NCBI RefSeq assembly: GCF_007748195.1
Contig: NZ_CP037920.1
Coordinates: forward strand, 3,855,700 to 3,919,699
DNA length: 64,000 bases
Direction of reading: 5' to 3'
Origin: Gimesia aquarii
GTDB taxonomy: Bacteria > Planctomycetota > Planctomycetia > Planctomycetales > Planctomycetaceae
Under the pieces are notes generated by a model. The model worked only from the letters and a program-made list of their open reading frames with translations, had not been told where the DNA came from and did not search any database. Positions 1 through 8,528 of the stretch are shown one piece after another. Each line of letters starts with the position of its first letter. Within the stretch, counting starts at the first letter, position 1. The translations under genes were made by a program, and so were the position numbers.

Positions 1-415
1 GGTTGTAAATGTCTTCCGGAAAGACATATTCATTCAATGGATTTCGTGCTGATCCATGAACGAACAAGAGTTTTTCTTCGCGAATCATACGGGGAAGTTC
101 GCCCAAAAAATCCCATCGATCCTGATTTTTTGATGCATCACCCGTTTCCAACATACGTCGCGTCCAGAAAATGGCACGCTCCGCACCAGCATTGAAACCT
201 TCGGGATCAAATAGAGCAGCTTGATCATGATTTCCCAGGAGGGATTTCTGGCAGCGTTTACGAACCAGATCAATACACTCGCGCGGGTTGGGACCATATC
301 CAATGATGTCTCCCAGGCAATAAATCTCGCTGATTTCACGGCGGTCAATGTCAGCCAGAACCGCTTCCAACGCTTCAAGATTTCCGTGAATATCACTTAT
401 TATTGCTCTTAACAA
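1..415 (-). CDS. Calcineurin-like metallophosphoesterase, 3' part missing (runs off the left edge)
   Basis: Read on the minus strand from 415, the protein begins with [18 protein letters not shown], the first metal-binding motif (DxHGN) of the metallophosphoesterase superfamily. About 30 residues later comes GDIIGYGP (GDxxGYG), followed by the GNHD motif. These motifs are typical of small bacterial phosphodiesterases or protein phosphatases that bind two metal ions in the cytoplasm. No ATG fits the N-terminus. A TTG at 415-413 with GGGAG 7 nt upstream is the best start. The frame is open upstream but contains no better start codon. About 138 codons are present and the C-terminal part lies beyond base 1, so the substrate cannot be predicted. 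Family call is confident; the exact start is less so. Confidence 0.85.
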   Translation of the reverse strand, partial: MLRAIISDIHGNLEALEAVLADIDRREISEIYCLGDIIGYGPNPRECIDLVRKRCQKSLLGNHDQAALFDPEGFNAGAERAIFWTRRMLETGDASKNQDRWDFLGELPRMIREEKLLFVHGSARNPLNEYVFPEDIYN

Positions 416-1491
416 CGGATAACTCCCACTATCTGTTACCGGAGCCTCATAACAAACAGGCAAATCTCCCGGTAATAATCATTGAAGACACCTCAATCTG
501 AGAGGCGACCTTCGGTAAATAAAACACCCTGCATTCGAAAGGTAAATTGATACCGCGTACATAGAATCCTGTCTGTTCCTAACAGGATGTTTGAGAGTCG
601 ACTGCAAAGCCCTTTGAGCTACTTTGATACGATTATTTATGATCTCAGACTACTATACATTCGCAACCCAAGTCTGGAATATTTCAATTCAGCACCAATA
701 GTAGCAGTACACGGGTACCATCTCAAGGCTCTGTTTGCAGTTGTCATTCGCTATTAAATGGTAATTCTTTCGTATTTCGTAATAAATTCCATTAGGAATT
801 CGATCTCAACTTATAAAACAATGACCCAAAAGGATCTAAATCACAGTAAAGTCATTAGCCACTTCAAATTTATCTGCTCGCAAGCTCCCTCAAGATTGAA
901 TTCTCTCTCTTATTTCTTGTCAATTCAGGTGATTTACCGTAGATCGAATCAAATGCACCTTCATTTCACATTATAGGAATTATACACATCTTAACAGAAT
1001 AGGATACTCCATTACGAAGGCATTAAAACTCGCACAATTGACACTATTGTTCTTCTAACAATGTTGTAGTGTTATGAATGTTGCTTTTTTGCAACGGCCA
1101 CACCTGGGATTTCAGATTCTGATTCCGTTCTGATTCCCAAAAACAACAGACGTCATAACAGCATGTTGCCAGTTTGAAACTTATGCCCTATGTTTTCAAT
1201 ATCCCTTCATTACTGTTTGCTCCCCAGCTTCACAGTTAGACAAAAAGTTCCTCCAATCAGGTAACTATGTGTCTGGTGTGAAATTTAACTCGATTTGCTC
1301 ATTTGTTTCGAGGAAATCAAATTTCCAGCGAGCTCTGCTTTTGAAATCAATCATTGATTTTAAATCGAGCAATAAACAGATTTTCAATTTCAAATTTTGA
1401 ATCCAAGTGAAACATCCTATGTACTTCACAATCAGATTCAGCTGTACGACGATTACAGCATAACTAGCACACTTTGGGTGAGACAAAATCA
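416..1491. other. 1.1 kb intergenic region
   Basis: AT-rich sequence between two divergent genes. Short open frames here (for example 758-976) have no ribosome binding site and no recognisable protein features. Two small hairpins are visible. One is a perfect 7-bp inverted repeat, ATCCTGT at 566-572 and ACAGGAT at 582-588. The other is GTTGC/GCAAC around a T6 loop at 1080-1095. Neither looks like a classical terminator. The region probably carries the promoters of both flanking genes, but I see no convincing sigma-70 or sigma-54 match. Confidence 0.5.
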
Positions 1492-2886
1492 ATGAAGACA
1501 AATTCTGGTTCATTACTGGTAGTTGACGACGATCAAAATATTCTGGAAGCGATGGCTGACTATTTAAGAAGTCTCGGCCATCGTACAGAAACATCATTAA
1601 CATGTCTGGATGCTATTGAGCGTCTGAAGGAATTCCCATTCCAAGTGGTCGTCTGCGATGTCAATTTACCAGACCAGGATGGCTTTCAATTGTTGGAATG
1701 GGTGAAAGAGAACTCTCCTGAAACTGCCGTAATTATGTTGACAGGATTCGGAACTATCGAAAGTGCCGTAGAGGCGATTCGGCTTGGTGCTTTCGAATAT
1801 TTGACCAAACCAGTCATTGATGAAGAACTAAGCCTGACCATTGAACGATGTTTGGAACAGAGGCAGGTTGTAGAGGAAAACAAGTCACTAAAAGCACAAC
1901 TCGATCAGCGTTTTGGTCTGGCAAATATCGTGGGTCAAGACTACAAAATGCAGAAGATGTTTGATTTGATCGAAAGTGTAGCAGATACTCGGACGACGGT
2001 CTTGATTCTGGGTGAAAATGGTACGGGAAAAACGATGACTGCACGTGCGATTCACCAGCTTAGCGATCGCTGCAGTAAACCATTTGTTGAAGTTGCCTGT
2101 GGCGCGCTTCCAGACACTTTACTCGAGAGTGAGCTATTCGGTCATAAAGCTGGCGCCTTTACGGGGGCAACTCATGACAAAATTGGCAAGTTTTTACAGG
2201 CGGATGGTGGTACATTGTTCCTAGATGAAATTGCCACGTCTTCTCCCAGTCTGCAGGTAAAATTGTTGCGGGTTTTGCAGGATCGTGAATTCGAAGCAGT
2301 TGGTGATAATAAAACTCATTCTGTTGATATTCGTCTCATTCTGGCAACCAATCAAAATTTGGAAGAGATGGTAGCCAAAGGAGAATTCAGACAGGATTTA
2401 TATTATCGCATAAACGTAATTACATTGACTCAGCCTGCCCTTAGAGAACGCATCAGTGACATTCCGCTACTGATCGAACACTATCTCAAAATTTATAACG
2501 AACAAGTTGGCAAATCCATCAAAGGTTTTGATGCTTCTGCAGTTCAAGCAATGTTAAAATATTCCTGGCCAGGTAATGTTCGAGAGCTCATTAATGTCAT
2601 TGAGCGGTCGGTTGTGTTGACAAAAGGTGATTACATTCGAATTCATGATCTTCCCGAACAAATTCGTCAGGAACAATCATTTTTGGCGTCTTCTAGCAAT
2701 CGAGTGGGGAATGCCTCATTGAAGAGTGCTTTAGCAAACCCTGAACGTCAAATCATTATCGAAGCCCTTGAGGCCAATGGATGGAATCGACAAAACACGG
2801 CCAAAGCCTTGGGAATCAATCGCACAACACTTTATAAGAAAATGAAGAAGTACGAAATCGATTTCGAAAAGCAACTAATGCACTAA
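1492..2886 (+). CDS. NtrC-family sigma-54-dependent response regulator
   Basis: A 464-residue transcription activator with the full three-domain NtrC layout. The receiver domain (about 1-125) has the acidic pocket DDD at 12-14, phospho-acceptor D56, T84 and K106. The AAA+ domain (about 143-385) has Walker A GENGTGKT (174-181), the sigma-54 contact loop GAFTGA (221-226) and Walker B GTLFLDEI (240-247). The C-terminus is a Fis-type helix-turn-helix ending near [17 protein letters not shown]. It should open sigma-54 promoter complexes after phosphorylation by a histidine kinase. No kinase is adjacent, so it is an orphan regulator here. I chose ATG 1492, which follows a GGGTGAGA stretch; an in-frame TTG at 1474 would add six residues. 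Directly after it comes a strong terminator, so it is probably monocistronic. Confidence 0.95.
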   Translation: MKTNSGSLLVVDDDQNILEAMADYLRSLGHRTETSLTCLDAIERLKEFPFQVVVCDVNLPDQDGFQLLEWVKENSPETAVIMLTGFGTIESAVEAIRLGAFEYLTKPVIDEELSLTIERCLEQRQVVEENKSLKAQLDQRFGLANIVGQDYKMQKMFDLIESVADTRTTVLILGENGTGKTMTARAIHQLSDRCSKPFVEVACGALPDTLLESELFGHKAGAFTGATHDKIGKFLQADGGTLFLDEIATSSPSLQVKLLRVLQDREFEAVGDNKTHSVDIRLILATNQNLEEMVAKGEFRQDLYYRINVITLTQPALRERISDIPLLIEHYLKIYNEQVGKSIKGFDASAVQAMLKYSWPGNVRELINVIERSVVLTKGDYIRIHDLPEQIRQEQSFLASSSNRVGNASLKSALANPERQIIIEALEANGWNRQNTAKALGINRTTLYKKMKKYEIDFEKQLMH

Positions 2887-2922
2887 TGCACTAATCATTA
2901 ACCTTGCTTTGCTCTACTTATC

Positions 2923-2956
2923 AAGGATGCACGTCGTTCAAACGTGCATCCTTTTT
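2923..2956 (+). terminator. Rho-independent terminator of the NtrC-type regulator
   Basis: A perfect 12-bp inverted repeat (AAGGATGCACGT at 2923-2934 and ACGTGCATCCTT at 2942-2953) around a 7-nt loop runs into a T5 tract at 2952-2956. It lies 36 nt after the stop codon of the regulator. Confidence 0.9.
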
Positions 2957-3133
2957 GCATTCTGAAACCTTTCATATGCAGTATTACCATTCATTTGAGT
3001 AAAACAGATCAGGTTTGTTTTATCCCTTCATCTTACGAAATAAAATGACCGATACTTTTGAGAGAATAGAACAATCTACTTACGTATTTAGCGAACAAAC
3101 GCTCCATCATCTCATTTCCAGGAGGGGGGAAAC

Positions 3134-4288
3134 ATGAGATTCTCGCTGATTATGATCGTCACGATTTCGTGTACTCTTACCAGTTCGGCAATTTATGCCG
3201 AAGAGGCGGTTCAACCACAAACCTTAGCAGATGTATTATCTCAAGGAGTCCTCGAACAAGATGCGGCACCAGCGCCCCCTGTCTTGGATGACGATGATGA
3301 TTCTACTCTTCCGTCCGACTCAGAAACAAAACTGATTCATTCGCCAAGCAGTAAACCAGCACTGAGCCAACCCGCGCACGGGTACTGTTCTTCCTCTGTC
3401 TGCAACGATCAAACTTCTGTTTGTGACTGCCCAATATGCAATTGTAGCTCATGTTGTACAATATGTGATCGAATACCGTTATTGAATAAATTTCCCAGCG
3501 ATCGCTGTTTTGATGACTTTATTATGCCGGTAAGTAACCCCGTTTGGGCGATTGATCCACGCTCGCTGACCTATGTACGCGGTGTTTTCATCAATCAAAT
3601 GATTGACGCTCAGACCCCCGTGCTTGGAGCAGGGGACTTGCAAGTCTACGCTCTCCAAATCGGAATTGCCTTGAACGAACGACTCTCCTTTCTGGCGATC
3701 AAAGATGGGTATAATACTTTACAAACACGTGGTGTGGGAAATAGAACAGGCTGGTCAGACCTTGGACTCGGTCTGAAGTATGTCTTAATCAGAGATGTAG
3801 AGAACCAATTTTTACTCTCTGGTGGACTTATTTATGAAACGACTAATGGAAGTACACGCGTGTTTCAAGGAAATGGTGATGGAGTATGGACGCCATATGT
3901 TTCTCTCGGTAAGCAAATTGGCAGTGGTCATGTCATCGCCTCAGCAGGTTATCATATTCCTGGTGACACAGCAGAGGAGTCGCAATCGATTTATTACAGT
4001 GTGCATTATGACCACCCCATTACCAATAAACTCTCGGCGATCGCAGAATTGAATGGAATTGTTTATACCAAAAGTGGTCAGGCCCTGCCGCTAAGTATTG
4101 AAGGGGGAGACTGGATCAATCTTGGTTCTTCCAGCGTAGCAGGAAATAATGTTGTGACGACCGCTTTTGGAGCCAACTACCGCGTCAATCGCTGCTTGTC
4201 TCTTGCAGGCGTCTGGGAATTCCCGCTTTCTAATCGAAAAGATCTTCTTGACAGCCGTACGACGATTACTTTGACCCTGACTTTCTAA
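3134..4288 (+). CDS. Probable outer-membrane beta-barrel protein with a cysteine cluster
   Basis: A 384-residue exported protein. A clear signal peptide (residues 1-22, ending IYA) is followed by an acidic, Ser/Pro-rich linker. Next is a striking Cys-rich patch, about residues 94-120, with around ten Cys, including CDCPICNC and SSCC. The remaining ~260 residues show alternating hydrophobic/polar strands and end in RTTITLTLTF. A C-terminal Phe after alternating residues is the usual beta-signal for BAM insertion, so I infer a barrel in the outer membrane. I do not recognise a named family. A strong Shine-Dalgarno (AGGAGGGGGG) sits just before ATG 3134. It is separated from the upstream regulator by a terminator. 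The Cys cluster could form disulfides or bind metal; nothing in the context decides. Confidence 0.8.
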   Translation: MRFSLIMIVTISCTLTSSAIYAEEAVQPQTLADVLSQGVLEQDAAPAPPVLDDDDDSTLPSDSETKLIHSPSSKPALSQPAHGYCSSSVCNDQTSVCDCPICNCSSCCTICDRIPLLNKFPSDRCFDDFIMPVSNPVWAIDPRSLTYVRGVFINQMIDAQTPVLGAGDLQVYALQIGIALNERLSFLAIKDGYNTLQTRGVGNRTGWSDLGLGLKYVLIRDVENQFLLSGGLIYETTNGSTRVFQGNGDGVWTPYVSLGKQIGSGHVIASAGYHIPGDTAEESQSIYYSVHYDHPITNKLSAIAELNGIVYTKSGQALPLSIEGGDWINLGSSSVAGNNVVTTAFGANYRVNRCLSLAGVWEFPLSNRKDLLDSRTTITLTLTF

Positions 4289-4309
4289 TCCAAAATCAAT
4301 CGATTCGGT

Positions 4310-4972
4310 TTAGTGAGGTTTGGAACTCATTCGTGATCTGACAATTTGTTCTAATTGATCCAAAACCTCTTCAATTGTCAAAGTGGAAGTATTGAATTCT
4401 ATTGCATCGTCGGCCGGCACTAACGGGGCGACGGTGCGTTGTTCATCGCGTTGGTCGCGTTCATCAATTTGCTGTAAAATATCTGCAATAGGCATGCCTT
4501 TCCCTTGCGCCTGGAGTTCTTCGTGTCTACGACGCGCGCGTTCCTGCGGATCGGCAATCAGAAAAAACTTGCAGAATGCTTCAGGAAAAACCACAGTTCC
4601 CTGATCACGACCTTCGCTGACGATATCAATGCCTTCTGCTGTTTGACGCTGTAAGCGCACCAGTTCTGTTCTTACTGCCGGGTATTGTGCAACGAGAGAA
4701 GCAATCTCAGTCACTTCAGGGGTGCGGATTAATTGCGAAACATTCTGTCCATCAACCAGCACTTTCGCATCAGAGAACGAAATTTTAATTTGCTGACTGA
4801 CTGCCCCCACTGCCTGCTCATCAGCGGGATTAACGTTTTGATCAAGTACACTCCAGGCAACACAACGATACATTGCCCCTGTATCAAGAAACTCAAAGCC
4901 TAAACGCTGCGACAAACCTCGTGCCGCGGTACTTTTCCCAGATCCTGCCGGACCATCTATCGTCACGATCAT
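4310..4972 (-). CDS. cmk: Cytidylate kinase (CMP/dCMP kinase)
   Basis: A 220-residue cytoplasmic P-loop kinase that phosphorylates CMP and dCMP with ATP in pyrimidine nucleotide salvage. The N-terminus carries the P-loop TIDGPAGSGKS (residues 4-14), then the family motif FEFLDTGAMYR. VSEGRDQGTVVFP is the equivalent of the usual GRDIGTVVFP segment, and the LID region ERARRRHEEL follows. Its length matches bacterial Cmk (about 220-230). I use ATG 4972; an in-frame TTG lies immediately before it. A GAGGAG sequence overlapping the end of the upstream gene is its ribosome binding site. Only 9 nt separate it from the stop of the large mannosidase-like gene, so the two are probably co-transcribed although functionally unrelated. 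Confidence 0.96.
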   Translation of the reverse strand: MIVTIDGPAGSGKSTAARGLSQRLGFEFLDTGAMYRCVAWSVLDQNVNPADEQAVGAVSQQIKISFSDAKVLVDGQNVSQLIRTPEVTEIASLVAQYPAVRTELVRLQRQTAEGIDIVSEGRDQGTVVFPEAFCKFFLIADPQERARRRHEELQAQGKGMPIADILQQIDERDQRDEQRTVAPLVPADDAIEFNTSTLTIEEVLDQLEQIVRSRMSSKPH

Positions 4973-4981
4973 CAACCAGGA

Positions 4982-7873
4982 TTACTCCTCAAACTGGATT
5001 TCAATCTCAGCAATTTCATACTGAGACATTTCAATTAGAACAGCGTCTTCTTCTATCGGAAGTTCCACTATTGTTTTACCATGAAAATCACGTTGTCTGG
5101 CGCTGACGGGTGATTTCCAACATCGAAATTTGACAGAACGATGTATCCCTTCTGTCTCAATCAAGCGCACTGCAAAACCAGTCGATACACCAGACGTATG
5201 TCGTGAGGAACTTTCTTCAGGATGTGCCAGATCCAGAATTCGTGTCAGTTGTACATTGCTGGCTGAAACATGAAATAACCAACCATTGTCCCCCATACGA
5301 GGAGGTCCAACCGGACTTGAAAATTGACCTGGGGGCACCATTACATTCTTGGCTGTTTGCATAGGAAAACTCTGGTTGACAGCAATCGAGAATCTAAATT
5401 CGCGTTTGGTTTCTCCTTCAACAACCAACATACTATCCAGCATGCGAGGCCCTGTTTTACGATGAAACGGTAAACCATGATTGAGAATTGTTACCCGTTC
5501 TTCACCTTCTGCAATCTCAAAATAATGAGGACTTTCAAACCGTTCTCCCTGAAATGCATGCGCACTCTCTAATAACGATCTTGTCAGAGAAGCCGTACTA
5601 TCCCCCCATGCAAATCGAGCTGCAAAATAATTGTCCCAGGGATTTCCATCCGGCATTGTCTGTATATCAAGCTCAATCTTCACATCAAGAATAGGCCGCC
5701 CGCGCCAAAGCTGGAAAGTTTGTCGAAATGTTGCCAGCGTGCTCTCACTCACCTGATCAAATATTTCACCGGTTGTTACAATTTCTCCCATGCCTGGACC
5801 ATCGCATGTCAGCTCTACTTTTACTTCTCGTATATCGGAATAAGGAGTTTTATTATCCCAACTCCCTAAGGGGCCTGTTGTAGAAATATTTCGCTGGTAG
5901 GGAAATCGAAATGCTAACTGCTGGCTTAAACGATTCGGCTTGCGACCATATTCTTTAATCTGAGCAATGCCACCAGTCTCTTCGTGTATATGAACTTCAA
6001 AAAATTCATTTCTCAGCAAGAGTGGCTCCGCGATCGGTACATTCGCTTTGGAGCTTTCTGGTGGAGACTGAGCTGGCTGAAGCCAGACAAAACCCGCACC
6101 AGGGATCTCAACAACGGCTTTCTTTTGTCGATCATCAAATTGTGTTGCTTTGACTGAATCACTTAGCTCTGGTGCATTGGGAAAATCAGGTAAATCGACA
6201 ACGGCACACCTGTTAAACGATAGGGAGTTCAACAATAAAACTCCATGCTGTTGTTGTTCCATGCCTTGAAGAATTACAGCAGCCAACTTTGCTACGCCCG
6301 CTTCACAAAAGCCTTGCAGCGACGTGACTGCGTTTTGAACATGTTCATCGCTCGCATCGGGATGTCCATGTTCGATATCTCGCTCTATTGTTAAAAGTGA
6401 GGCGTCTTGTATCGTTTGTCCATAGATGGCTTTGGAAATTGTGTGAAACCAGAGCCCGGAAGTAAACTCATCATACCTTTGGAAATGATCAATAAAGCGG
6501 CTAAGAGGGTTGGGCATTCGCATCGCCACAAGTTGACTCAGGAAAGGCGATAAGTATTCCCGGGCATCATATGAAGAGTGTCGTCCAGACGATTCCGTGT
6601 TTTGAAAGAAATCATTCAACAACACAAAGCTCCCCAACACGGGTGCATAATGATGGATGCGTTTAAAATCCTCAAAGAATGGCGATTTCACATCAGGCCA
6701 GTGGGCAAACATCAATGCCCCGACCTGATCTTCTTCCATCGACTCAGCCATCCGCTGTGGAAACCGAAGATAACTGGCGGCACCCTCAGCAGACATGGGA
6801 ATTCTGGAAAAGGCATCCAATATCGTTCCATCTGATCCTTCCCAGTGAATTTTACTCTGCTCATAATCGGGATAAACGCCGTCATCCAATACGAGATGCA
6901 AGGCAGAATGGAATCCAAATCGATGAAGTAACATAGGCAGAAGAGAGGCCAGGCCAAAACGTCGTCTGGCCCACGTCGTAGGTGTTCGTCCTGTCCGTTC
7001 CCGAATATTGTTCGTACCCGACTTCAGCTGCCAGATGACAGACTCGACTGGTACAACCGGAATGGCAATCTGCTCCTGTTCTCCTCCAATAACCTCTGTT
7101 TCCTGACTCCCACAACTCCTTTTCAGGTGATCTATCAATTCAGGATCGTTTTCAGTGATCGTTTCAAGATCATCCGAGGTGATCAACAAATTTAAAGGCC
7201 GCTCATCAATAATGGACTGCTTCAGTGAATCGTCAACTGATTCTTGTGTTACCAGACACATGTCAAGCAAATAACAATCAATGGGGTAAAAACGTTCCCG
7301 ATTTTCCAGTAGAACTTCAAAGCATCCCTTCAGGTGCGCGCGGGCTGCTTCTCTATCATTAGCTAACGCTGCATCGGCAGCGGCAATGGCCTCCCGCTGA
7401 ATGGTTGCCTCATCTAAGCTACTAAAATGGTGCATACAGCGGGTTAATAATTCTAATTGAATATAACAGAGCCCCAATGCATAAAAATCAGCAACCAAAT
7501 CATCCGACAAGATCTCATGAGCCGAATCTTCCTGTTCAGAGTTGAGTGGCTGAAGAGCTGCTTCTGCCATTTCATCTCGCTCAATCTTGCCACTGACAAC
7601 AGTAGCGCCATTCGACTCAGCCTCTTCAATCCAACCGTAAGGCAGCCAATCCTCAGAAGTCTTGGGAATGAGCAGCAAACGATCTGTCAAAAACTGCGGA
7701 GGTTCATCGGAACGATGCCAACTGGGAATGACTCGTGATGAGGCCAAAAGTTCAGGATGCCATGCCACCGCAAAGGCATTGAGCAGGCTCTCTGCGTCTT
7801 TTTCATCCAATTCCGTTGGAAAATCTTCAAGACTATGACAAGGGATCAATATCACAATATCATTGTATGTCAT
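4982..7873 (-). CDS. Large alpha-mannosidase-like (GH38/GH57-like) protein
   Basis: A 963-residue protein without signal peptide, so presumably cytoplasmic. The start (NDIVILIPCHSLEDFP) and the central part (GLASLLPMLLHRFGFHSALHL, then FAHWPDVK) recall the polysaccharide deacetylase-like barrel shared by GH38 and GH57 enzymes. The last ~350 residues, from LLLRNEFFEVHIHEETGGI onward, resemble the all-beta C-terminal domain of alpha-mannosidases. The canonical GH38 metal-binding HxDxGW motif is not visible at the N-terminus, so substrate and even activity are uncertain. Start ATG 7873 has no clear Shine-Dalgarno. It lies just upstream of cmk with a 9-nt gap. I am confident that it is a gene, and moderately confident of the glycosidase-like fold. 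Confidence 0.65.
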   Translation of the reverse strand: MTYNDIVILIPCHSLEDFPTELDEKDAESLLNAFAVAWHPELLASSRVIPSWHRSDEPPQFLTDRLLLIPKTSEDWLPYGWIEEAESNGATVVSGKIERDEMAEAALQPLNSEQEDSAHEILSDDLVADFYALGLCYIQLELLTRCMHHFSSLDEATIQREAIAAADAALANDREAARAHLKGCFEVLLENRERFYPIDCYLLDMCLVTQESVDDSLKQSIIDERPLNLLITSDDLETITENDPELIDHLKRSCGSQETEVIGGEQEQIAIPVVPVESVIWQLKSGTNNIRERTGRTPTTWARRRFGLASLLPMLLHRFGFHSALHLVLDDGVYPDYEQSKIHWEGSDGTILDAFSRIPMSAEGAASYLRFPQRMAESMEEDQVGALMFAHWPDVKSPFFEDFKRIHHYAPVLGSFVLLNDFFQNTESSGRHSSYDAREYLSPFLSQLVAMRMPNPLSRFIDHFQRYDEFTSGLWFHTISKAIYGQTIQDASLLTIERDIEHGHPDASDEHVQNAVTSLQGFCEAGVAKLAAVILQGMEQQQHGVLLLNSLSFNRCAVVDLPDFPNAPELSDSVKATQFDDRQKKAVVEIPGAGFVWLQPAQSPPESSKANVPIAEPLLLRNEFFEVHIHEETGGIAQIKEYGRKPNRLSQQLAFRFPYQRNISTTGPLGSWDNKTPYSDIREVKVELTCDGPGMGEIVTTGEIFDQVSESTLATFRQTFQLWRGRPILDVKIELDIQTMPDGNPWDNYFAARFAWGDSTASLTRSLLESAHAFQGERFESPHYFEIAEGEERVTILNHGLPFHRKTGPRMLDSMLVVEGETKREFRFSIAVNQSFPMQTAKNVMVPPGQFSSPVGPPRMGDNGWLFHVSASNVQLTRILDLAHPEESSSRHTSGVSTGFAVRLIETEGIHRSVKFRCWKSPVSARQRDFHGKTIVELPIEEDAVLIEMSQYEIAEIEIQFEE

Positions 7874-8528
7874 TATATTGCAATGCTTTACAAACTTTGT
7901 GTCATTCTATAATTTTGCCGGGAAAGCCCTGTTTTCGACGCTGACAAAGATTAGCATAAGCAAACCGCCACTGAGGATCTATAGAACCATCTCCAACAGC
8001 ATTGATAAATCACAAATGCAAGATGAACTTATACTTAAATAAGCCCTATTTTGAACCCAAACCGATCAGCAACAGGATAAAATTGGTCAAAATCTTTTTT
8101 GAGAATCCATCAAAAAAACGACAAAATCGTATTAAATAACAGGATTTGCGGGAACTATACTCAATTAGCTCTCATCCTAAAAAATGAAAGCGTCATTACT
8201 AAAAGATTTCTGCCTTAAGTTTCTTACTACATTTTAGTTTCATTTAAAGGTAGTAAAATACTCAGAGTATTTATATTAATTTTCGTGAAGTCGTTTTCAA
8301 ACGTCCTTTATTTCATTGACTTTAGACGAAATCCTGTGATAGCCTTATGTTAGGGAATTATTTGCTCTCAAAAGTGATTCTCTAACCTTTCTTAATACTA
8401 AACTAATTTAGAATGATTCTCATTTCGCTCGTCTGAATAATTTTCTTCAGCAAGTGGAAATTCACTTCGTTATTGATTCTGGCAACCACTGACACAGGTC
8501 GAACCAGAAAGTAGGAGTAACCGGACAC
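7874..8528. other. 655-bp AT-rich divergent intergenic region
   Basis: No open frame with a ribosome binding site is visible. A weak sigma-70-like candidate for the pilM-like operon is TTGACT at 8316-8321 with ATAGCC 17 nt downstream, but the -10 is poor. The region must contain promoters for both divergent transcription units. Confidence 0.35.

Noticed and set aside
566..588. Perfect 7-bp inverted repeat as a terminator
   Set aside because: No T tract on either side; kept only as a possible protein site.
758..976. 72-codon plus-strand frame in the first intergenic region
   Set aside because: No ribosome binding site, no recognisable domain, AT-rich sequence with no coding pattern.
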